From a bacterium Ga0077546 (lineage in GTDB: Bacteria > Cyanobacteriota > Vampirovibrionia > Obscuribacterales > Obscuribacteraceae): a stretch of DNA of 6,224 nucleotides. The stretch spans positions 1 to 6,224 of the forward strand of contig LNEX01000146.1 of assembly GCA_001464165.1 (NCBI GenBank), given 5' to 3'. How positions within the stretch are numbered: the first letter of the stretch is position 1; every line of letters starts with the position of its first letter. The translations under genes were made by a program, and so were the position numbers. The notes beneath the pieces were generated by a model that saw nothing but the letters and a program-made list of their open reading frames with translations, was not told where the DNA came from and searched no databases. Below, piece by piece: positions 1 through 5,700 of this stretch.

Positions 1-201
1 GGGTCCCAAAGTCAACCGACGAGGAAAGCCATCAACCTTCTTATAGAACACAAAGCTCTTAAGGCCAGTTTTACCGACGCTTAACCGGAGATACTTCTCT
101 TGAGTATCAGCATAATAAACCTGCTTTCCCACAGCCGGTGCTTCCAATTTATTGAGTGCTTTTACAGTGAAATTGAACGAACGCCCCATCTCTTCAGCCA
201 T
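1..201 (-). CDS. Tyrosine recombinase (P4-type integrase), N-terminal part only
   Basis: The minus strand reads open from ATG at 201 to the left edge, giving 67 residues of the N-terminus. The visible pattern is that of the arm-binding N-terminal domain of P4-like tyrosine integrases (DUF4102-like): FTVKALNKLEAP near residues 11-22, YYADTQEKYLRLSVG at about 29-43, GLKSFVFYKKVDG at 46-58, and RRLTLG at 61-66. In the family this domain binds arm-type DNA sites, while the catalytic domain (R, H, R, Y) lies further on, here outside the window. Family members are usually about 400 residues, so most of the gene is missing. The start is supported by a GAGGAA ribosome-binding site with a 7-nt spacer. 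The gene reads away from a tRNA-Arg fragment at 436-482, as expected for a tRNA-targeting integrase. Family assignment is by motif pattern, and catalytic competence cannot be judged. Confidence 0.85.
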   Translation of the reverse strand, partial: MAEEMGRSFNFTVKALNKLEAPAVGKQVYYADTQEKYLRLSVGKTGLKSFVFYKKVDGFPRRLTLGP

Positions 202-235
202 TGCTTAATTCCTCGCCGTTATTTTCCAGCGTTTT

Positions 236-312
236 GCCGCTACTTTTGGCGCTGCTTTGTCGCGATTTTGCCCTACCTTGCCGCTACCGCGCCGCTACTT
301 TGCCGCTACTTT
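236..312. repeat. Array of about seven 11-bp direct repeats between integrase start and att site
   Basis: Units read GCCGCTACTTT in the plus sense. The copies at 236-246, 291-301 and 302-312 are identical. The units at 248-258 (GGCGCTGCTTT), 259-269 (GTCGCGATTTT), 270-279 (GCCCTACCTT) and 280-290 (GCCGCTACCGC) are degenerate but keep the 10-11 bp phase. The repeat length of about one helical turn suits cooperative protein binding along one face of the DNA. Its place, 35 bp upstream of the integrase start and 124 bp from the tRNA-derived att core, suits integrase arm-type sites or an autoregulatory operator. It could also be a simple tandem expansion. The repeat structure is seen directly, and the role is inferred. 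Confidence 0.7.
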
Positions 313-435
313 TGGCATCTATATTTAAGCATAATCAGGAAAACGGAATCTCGCCCAAAAGAGCCAAAACACTGTCATACTAAGCACTAAGGAACTTTCA
401 GCAAACTAGCGAAAAAGGGGGAAAATAGGCCGCCC

Positions 436-482
436 TATGGCTACGAACCATGAGGTCGGGAGTTCGAATCTCTCCAGCCGCG
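436..482 (+). pseudogene. tRNA-Arg(ACG) 3' fragment, probable attachment (attR) site
   Basis: From the anticodon stem onward this is a clean tRNA. The anticodon stem TATGG/CCATG (436-440, 448-452) encloses loop CTACGAA with anticodon ACG at 443-445. A 5-nt variable region (453-457) follows, then a T-arm GGGAG/CTCTC around the canonical TTCGAAT (458-474). The acceptor 3' strand CAGCCGC ends at 481, with G482 as discriminator. CCA is not encoded. The acceptor 5' strand GCGGCTG and the D-arm are absent: the bases before 436 (A- and G-rich) cannot pair with 475-481. This is therefore a truncated copy. Tyrosine integrases commonly use the anticodon-to-3'-end segment of tRNA genes as attB, and an integrase lies 235 bp away. 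The intact tRNA-Arg should sit at the far left end of the element. Confidence 0.85.
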
Positions 483-489
483 ATCTTAT

Positions 490-501
490 AGCCATATGGC
501 T
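490..501. repeat. Perfect 12-bp palindrome just after the tRNA fragment
   Basis: AGCCATATGGCT is its own reverse complement and starts 7 bp past the discriminator base of the tRNA remnant. It could be part of the 3' trailer of the original tRNA transcript or a protein-binding site near the recombination core. No function can be assigned from the sequence. Confidence 0.5.
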
Positions 502-512
502 CACAAGTAATT

Positions 513-546
513 TGCCACCCCTATTATGGCGGTGGCATTTTTCTTT
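513..546 (+). terminator. Rho-independent terminator downstream of the tRNA-Arg remnant
   Basis: A 7-bp GC-rich stem TGCCACC/GGTGGCA (513-519 with 531-537) with an 11-nt loop is followed directly by TTTTTCTTT. The position about 30 bp after the tRNA 3' end is where a native tRNA transcript would terminate. This supports the view that the sequence to the right of the att site is the original downstream flank of the tRNA gene. Confidence 0.75.
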
Positions 547-578
547 CTGTATCCCTCCTGTATCCCTCCTGTATCCCT
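547..578. repeat. Three tandem 11-bp repeats (CTGTATCCCTC)
   Basis: Units at 547-557, 558-568 and 569-578 are identical except that the third loses its last base. They start right at the U-tract of the terminator and 65 bp from the tRNA-derived core. The period equals that of the array at 236-312 on the other side of the core. The units differ in sequence, apart from a GTAnC core shared when one array is read on the opposite strand. They may be binding sites for an integrase or accessory factor, but the function is unknown. Confidence 0.65.
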
Positions 579-752
579 TTGCTGGGAAATACTAGTCAAA
601 GTTGAACAAACGCTAGTAACACCACCGGTAGTGCCTGCCTCAAGTTAGGCAGTTTCAATTACACATTCAAAAAAAATACCTCCCCTTGAGCGCAAAGCTT
701 TGCTGGTCCGAGCGGGGCGGGGGGGCACAACCTTTAATAAACAGTCAACTAG

Positions 753-804
753 AACTCAATCATTTTAGTTACTTCTAACGCGGAGTTAGAAAAACGACTG
801 AGTT
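753..804 (+). other. Two-tier hairpin upstream of the 883 gene
   Basis: An outer stem AACTCA/TGAGTT (753-758, 799-804) encloses an inner 7-bp stem TTCTAAC/GTTAGAA (773-779, 785-791) with loop GCGGA. No U-tract follows, so it is not a standard terminator. It lies about 80 bp before the start codon and upstream of the likely promoter. It may be an operator-like element or the end of an unseen small RNA. Confidence 0.35.
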
Positions 805-820
805 TCTTAGCAGCAAAATT

Positions 821-848
821 TTGAGACTTCCAATGCCGTTAATAGTAT
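821..848 (+). promoter_or_regulatory. Possible sigma70-type promoter for the 883 gene
   Basis: TTGAGA (821-826) and TAGTAT (843-848) are separated by 16 bp and would start transcription near 855, about 28 nt before the ATG at 883. Both boxes deviate from consensus, so this is a weak prediction. Confidence 0.3.
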
Positions 849-882
849 CATTTACGGGATCATCTATGAGGTTCGTAAGGGT

Positions 883-1680
883 ATGCTCCCGTTAGACAGC
901 CCCAGGTGGAAAGAACTTCGGCAAGCATATGGTTCTGCTGGCAATATACCAAAGCTTATCATGTCGGTATCCGGCGATGATGAATCAGCCGCTTGGGAAA
1001 AAATTTGGAGTTCTCTCTGTCACCAATTCAGCATTTACTCAGCTACCTATGGAGCTATTCCGCACTTAGTATCGATTGCAGAGCATACCAGTCTCAAGAA
1101 TCAGCTTGAGGTACTTATTCTCTGTAGCACCATTCGGTTGTTTGGCAGACTAGAGGAAGAAGATGTACCAGAAGATTTGATCGAACCTTATAATTCAGCT
1201 ATGAGCACAATTAGGAAATTGTCGTTAGGAATTGTGCAAGAAGCAGTTGATAGAAAACTGCTAGACAGATATCCGCTTCCGTATTTGATTCAGGCAGTTC
1301 TTGGACTTCAATTTGGAGCATACTCAAGCGTTTGCTTTCTTCAAAAACTTGCTGAGAATGACTGCGAAGTTGAAGCAGAATGCCCTGAGTGCGATTCGCT
1401 TATGTTTGTTGATTTGACAAGTTTTCCAACTGAGTCGATCGATCAATCCGCTCGTGCTCAAAACTTGAAAACCGGTCTGGAGCTTATAAGAAATAAGGCC
1501 GCAGAATTGTGGCCATCAGATTGCATTGTCCAAATCGCTGGAGCACTGGCGTCAACAATGGGAGATGACAGTCTGTCAGAGGTAATCTTGAATCTTCGTT
1601 CAGAGGTTACTTGTGATAGCTGTGGATACCGCTACCAACTATTAGATGGATTTGATGAAACCTCTCAGTCACTCGCATAG
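883..1680 (+). CDS. Uncharacterised 265-aa protein with split CxxC zinc-knuckle pair
   Basis: A complete frame from ATG 883 to TAG 1680. No other ATG lies in frame back to the stop at 808-810. The ribosome-binding site is weak (GAGG at 868-871, 11 nt away). The N-terminus carries LDSPRW (4-9), ELRQAYGSAGNIP (11-23) and LCHQFSIYSATYGAIPHL (45-62). I recall this combination from a widespread family of uncharacterised, mostly helical bacterial proteins, some annotated near toxin-immunity loci; that recollection cannot be checked here. CPEC (167-170) and CDSC (244-247) could together bind one zinc ion although 73 residues of mostly helical sequence separate them. There is no signal peptide or membrane segment, so it is probably cytoplasmic. 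It stands alone on the plus strand, with the broken gene at 1762 about 80 bp downstream. The function is unknown; an immunity-type role is only a guess. Confidence 0.85.
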   Translation: MLPLDSPRWKELRQAYGSAGNIPKLIMSVSGDDESAAWEKIWSSLCHQFSIYSATYGAIPHLVSIAEHTSLKNQLEVLILCSTIRLFGRLEEEDVPEDLIEPYNSAMSTIRKLSLGIVQEAVDRKLLDRYPLPYLIQAVLGLQFGAYSSVCFLQKLAENDCEVEAECPECDSLMFVDLTSFPTESIDQSARAQNLKTGLELIRNKAAELWPSDCIVQIAGALASTMGDDSLSEVILNLRSEVTCDSCGYRYQLLDGFDETSQSLA

Positions 1681-1761
1681 CGTCGTCATCTACGACACTT
1701 CATGTCCTCATTCAATCCCAGGGTCTCCTGTTCGGTGTTATTTTGAGATAATCAAGGACGC

Positions 1762-2288
1762 GTGAGATACTACTACTGGTGCTCGTCATGGGATGTAGTC
1801 ATAAAATACCTGCTTACACTTTTATCCGCTGCCCAGTTGGTCTGTGCCATGCCTACAGCGCAGGCGCAGGATAAACCCTGCCGCAAATAGTGCGGCAAAT
1901 AGCCCTGTGGATCAAGTCATGGTCAAAGGCAAATCCCGGAAGGTGGAAGCTGTTGATTACTAAGCTCGTTCGGTCTAAATCCAATTCGGCGATCCTCACG
2001 GTCCAACTAATCATGGCAAATGACAGTGGGCGGCTCTGTTCCATCTATATCGACCTTGCGGTCCCCATAGCGCCGGACAAGAACAACATTCCAATACTCT
2101 GCAACAAGTGGAACGGCAATTCAAAAGAATGCAACCTTGAATTTGAACAGGACACAACCGGTTGCGAATTAAAAGCAATTGATGACTACTGCTTTCTGAC
2201 CTTCCCACCGAAATACAAATCCCATCTTTCATGCTTGGCGGCAGTACCGTACCTAGAAGATCCTTTGCTCTCAGCCTTCTGCCACTGA
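1762..2288 (+). pseudogene. Broken gene for a small secreted protein, possibly IalB-like
   Basis: Coding-like segments run through three frames. Frame A (from GTG 1762, or from about 1795) gives a signal peptide, IKYLLTLLSAAQLVCAMPTA then QAQDKP, with an AQA cleavage site, and stops at 1888-1890. Frame B, at about 1874-1960, gives PAANSAANSPVDQVMVKGKS and ends at a TAA after VEAVDY. Frame C, at about 1935-2190, gives GRWKLLITKL, SKSNSAILTVQL, SGRLCSIYIDLAVP, LEFEQ and TGCELKAID, and runs on to a stop at 2286-2288. Joined with two +1 shifts, the product is a signal peptide, an Ala/Asn linker and a domain whose spacing (GxW, LTxQL, late GC) recalls the IalB (invasion-associated locus B) family of periplasmic proteins. 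That match is loose. The last 103 bp overlap the convergent lipoprotein gene. Alternatives are two unrelated small ORFs, sequencing errors, or non-coding DNA. Confidence 0.4.
1879..1902. repeat. 12-bp tandem duplication forming a hairpin inside the broken gene
   Basis: TGCCGCAAATAG (1879-1890) and TGCGGCAAATAG (1891-1902) differ by one base. The unit also makes an inverted repeat: TGCCGCA (1879-1885) pairs with TGCGGCA (1891-1897) around loop AATAG. In one frame it reads AANSAANS without stops; in the signal-peptide frame it introduces two TAG codons. It lies near the point where the apparent reading frame changes, so it may mark a slippage site. Confidence 0.55.
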
Positions 2289-2746
2289 TAAAAATATGTA
2301 TTCGACTGCGGATCCACAACAAAATCTCTGGTAGTACCACTGCTGTTTGTACTTGTGTAAATTCTCAACTTTTTACTGCCTAGCACGGCGGCGTCTTCAG
2401 GATAGTAGTCGAGAAAGTCTTGCACAATAAATTGAGCTTCCTTACGATCAAATTCGCTGTCAGAAAGCGGCAAATAATCACTAACATTACTGGGAGTAAT
2501 ACCTGCTCTACCTTCGAACCTCGCATGACCGACCCAACTCCCTTCCAGAAAGCAGTCCGGGTCAACATACTCTTTAATATTGCGAAGTTCAGAACGCTTC
2601 ACCCCAAAAATACTTTCAAAACCTACACCGGAAGAAGAGACAGAGCCGAACAAGCAACCACTCAAAAGCAAACTTGCCGCGAGGAATTGCGTTAACAACG
2701 CTATTTTCGAGCAGAGGCTGTACTTACGACCCTTAAGTTGCTTCAT
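2186..2746 (-). CDS. Small lipoprotein, downstream partner of the large protein
   Basis: A 186-aa protein starting at ATG 2746, supported by GGAGA (2751-2755) with a 4-nt spacer. The N-terminus is a lipoprotein signal: basic KQLKGRK (2-8), a hydrophobic core at about 15-29, and lipobox LSGC with Cys31 as the lipidation site. Leu, not Asp, follows the cysteine, which in enterobacterial sorting rules favours the outer membrane. The mature part (about 155 aa) has one further cysteine (Cys65), many aromatic residues (FLDYY, TYFYQW, WDLYF) and no membrane segment. I do not recognise the family. The gene begins 23 nt after the stop of the large gene, so they are very likely co-transcribed and may be translationally coupled. 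Given the toxin-like partner, an immunity or surface-anchoring role is possible but unproven. No clear terminator follows; the palindrome CAACCGGTTG at 2155-2164 has no U-tract. Confidence 0.85.
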   Translation of the reverse strand: MKQLKGRKYSLCSKIALLTQFLAASLLLSGCLFGSVSSSGVGFESIFGVKRSELRNIKEYVDPDCFLEGSWVGHARFEGRAGITPSNVSDYLPLSDSEFDRKEAQFIVQDFLDYYPEDAAVLGSKKLRIYTSTNSSGTTRDFVVDPQSNTYFYQWQKAESKGSSRYGTAAKHERWDLYFGGKVRKQ

Positions 2747-2769
2747 AAATTCTCCGAATCCCCCTGTCT

Positions 2770-5700
2770 TTATTGTTGCGCCTCCTGCTTTCGCCGAAGA
2801 TAGGCATGAACCTTATCGATACCTTCAGAATTACCTTCCACGTAGGCCTCATACAACTTCTTAGCTTCTTCTTGTTGCAGTTGGTTCAATTTGCTTATCT
2901 TTCCCTCGACTAGTTCTTGCAATATTACTTTGATATCGCCATCGTAGGTAGACTGGTCTTCAACCTTGATACCATATCCGCTAGACCGCTCAAAGACGAG
3001 GCTGAGCGCCTTCAACCTAGCAATGTTCGGTGTTTCCACTGAAGCAGCCGGTCTAGACTTTGTCGGTTCAGCTACTTCGACTGGTGCGCGCTGAGTTCTT
3101 ACAGGCTCTATCGGCACATGCTTTGGTGCCTCGGCATTGCTAGAGGGATTTGTCTTAGGATTTGGCTTCACGGCAGTAGCAGGGTCGGCAGGAGGTTTAA
3201 TAATCTTGTCCAACGATTCAAAAGATCTATCAAAATAGCCACCCTTCTGCACAATGTGCCTGAAAGAACCTGCATACTCAGTGAGACGATGATTGTTCAT
3301 TGCCTTCGCCTGAGACTCAAGATCACTTATAAATTTTTCAACAGAGCGCTTTTGCTCAGAAAGCTCAGCTTTAAGCTTGACAGCGGCATGGTGTTGCTCT
3401 GCCCGTGGAAGTGACTTAATTGAGTTGATAGTGTCTTTGGTTTCCTTCTGAATCATATTCCCGGGAGAAAGATGATTCTGTAAATCTAACGGATTATGCA
3501 ACACGGTTAGGGGCGACTCGCGCAGACTGTGAAGCAGAGATTGCTTGGCGACCCCTTGAGCAGCACCAAGCCTAACATTACTATCCCGCGCAACACCGGC
3601 AAGGTCTTGAAAGAATAGTTTCTGTCGTCTGCTTGTTGCCTCGTCATGCGACTCATTCCCGAACCCCAGCAAAGCATCATCTTTGGGGTTAGCCTTGGCG
3701 AACTTTACCAGTGAAGGCAGACTATTATCGGGATCTTTTTGTTTAATTTGCACTGGTAAATATTGCCCTGTTTTAGTATCAAACACAGCCACGTCTAGTA
3801 AATAATGATCGGCAGTGGCACCACCCTCCAAAACCTTGTATCTCGGATCGCCAGCCAAAAGATCTCTTATCCAGTTTGTGACAAGCTTTTGCGTAGCAAA
3901 TCCACCTTGAGTTGTGTTTGGTATCTCTGACTGCGAGGTCTTCTCTGTTTGTTCAAGCCTAGCCATCTCAGAGTCCACAGCCTTCCTCAGAGCTCTATGG
4001 GCGTCAAGCTTATCCATTATGCGATCGTACTCAATGTCTTGCTCGGCCGTTCGCAAGCCCTGCTCATCGAGGCGGTCTAGTTCCTTTTTACGATCCATAA
4101 CCGAGGCGCCACCATCTCGCAGCAATTCTATGTCGACTGCACTACTCTTCCCGGCGCGGTCTTCTAGGGCGTGCCTTGTCACTGGATTTTCTTGAGAAAG
4201 ACGTCTTCCAGTATTTGCTTCTGAGGAACTATCTGAGGAACTATCTGAAATTCTATGTCTGTATTCAGCTCTATCGCCTATAGGTCTAAGCGAAGCGGGC
4301 ACTTGGGCTACATCAATAATTTGCAAATCAAGCATCCTGGCGACAACCTGTCGGCCCAGGTCAGTTTCAGGTAATTTGTCGATCACTTTGCTTGCAGCAT
4401 CGCGTGCATCTTGCAAGACTTGCGGATTCGCACTGCCATCGGCACGCATAGCTGCTAGTGAATTGGTCAATTTTTGCAAATTGACGCTATGTTGAATCAC
4501 CGAAACATTACTTTCAACAATTCCCTGAGAATTAGGATCACTCTTAAGTGCCTTAATTGCATTACTAAGCTCTAGCACCTCTGCTCGTCTTTCGGAAGGC
4601 CCGAAAACATTGTAATGCGAATCATCGCCCATGATGCCTAGAGCTTCTTCTGTTATGGCGCGAGTCAATTTGTGTAATTGCGGCTCATCATAAAGTGTGT
4701 CACCGCGTTGCTCAGCCATGCGACGATAACTTTCGGCGCGAGCACTTGTCCATTGATCAAGCTTAGCATCGTTTTGCAGAATATCTGAATCAAGCTGGGC
4801 TTCACGCTTTACTGCTTGATAGTGGTACATCTCAGCACTCATAAGTTTTGTCAGGGCAGCAGAATCCAAACCATCCTGAGCAAACAATCGCACCTGTTCA
4901 GGTTTATCTCGTAGCCATTCAGCAATCTGCTCGGGGCTAGAAGAAGAATTAGTTTCGCTGAATTCCATCAATAGCGATCGAAGAGCACTTTTTTGCTCAA
5001 GAGTTTTTAGCTCTGTACGTGGAACCGTTCGTTGCTCTCCACCTTCTTCTGCAATACGCAAACCGCCCCCTTGAGCGAGTTCTCCAAAAACATCTTCTCG
5101 AATTCTTCGATCAAACATCTCTGGATCGGCTTTCTCTAAACTTGTTCTTTCAAGCATCTCCGACATATGTTTCATTTCATGCAGAAGTGCGCTGGTCGGA
5201 TCGGTTCGATTCAAATTTATTTCAATGGTGTTATCAGTACCATAGCTATCATCGAAGCCCTCACTCGTAAGTCTAATATTCTTCTCTGAAATTAAGTAAT
5301 CAACAACTTTTCCGTTCTCATCTCTAACTACAAGTCCGAGTTTTCGAGCATACTCTTGGGCTTTCTCAAGCAAAATCTCTTTGATTTCACTTTTAATTTT
5401 TGCTGACTCTTCAGGGCTAGCAAGCTCAATTTGGTCTGATAGATTCTGAATTTTAACATCAGTATCGTTCTCAACGCCTAGACCGTGCCGACTATGTCTT
5501 CTGCTGGGCTCGGGCTCTATAGCATGCTCCTGCTCGACATGATTTGAAACCACGTGCACATCGTCGCTTAGAGAAATTCTCAATTCGCTACCAGGAGTTT
5601 TGTAGTCTGAAACTTTGAAAGAGCCATCAGGCTGCTTCTCAACCAAATGACCAGAATTCTTCAAGTTCTCAAGGACACTATCTCTCATACTCGAATGAAT

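Larger units (their letters stand above)
579..882. other. Gene-free stretch with several inverted repeats
   Basis: No open frame here is convincing on either strand. Visible structures are: a near-palindrome CACCACCGGTAGTG at 620-633; a 6-bp hairpin CTGCCT/AGGCAG at 635-652 followed by three T; a run of eight A at 669-676; a perfect palindrome GCAAAGCTTTGC at 692-703 flanked by CCCC (682-685) and GGGG (714-717), leading into seven G at 719-725; and a nested stem at 753-804. The stretch probably holds the upstream region of the gene at 883. Whether any of it is a stable RNA cannot be told. Confidence 0.5.

Noticed and set aside
100..390. Open frame of 96 codons on the plus strand
   Set aside because: It is antisense to the integrase start and its Cys/Arg/Tyr/Phe-rich centre is only the translated 11-bp repeat array.
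408..482. Possible complete tRNA-Arg gene
   Set aside because: The 5' acceptor strand GCGGCTG and any D-arm are missing; the A/G-rich bases before 436 cannot pair with CAGCCGC.
236..578. CRISPR array
   Set aside because: The repeats are only 11 bp, contiguous and without unique spacers.
674..690. Minus-strand ribosome-binding site (GGGGAGG) for a small gene
   Set aside because: The only following ATG opens a frame that stops after three codons.
714..725. G-quadruplex
   Set aside because: Only three runs of three G can be drawn from this tract, so a standard three-tetrad quadruplex is not supported.
1890..2288. Intact 132-codon plus-strand gene from a GTG
   Set aside because: No ribosome-binding site, the start falls inside a duplicated hairpin, and the signal peptide lies in another frame; better read as the C-terminal piece of a broken gene.
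2011..2340. Minus-strand frame of 109 codons
   Set aside because: It overlaps the 3' end of the well-supported lipoprotein gene on the same strand in another frame, and has no recognisable features.
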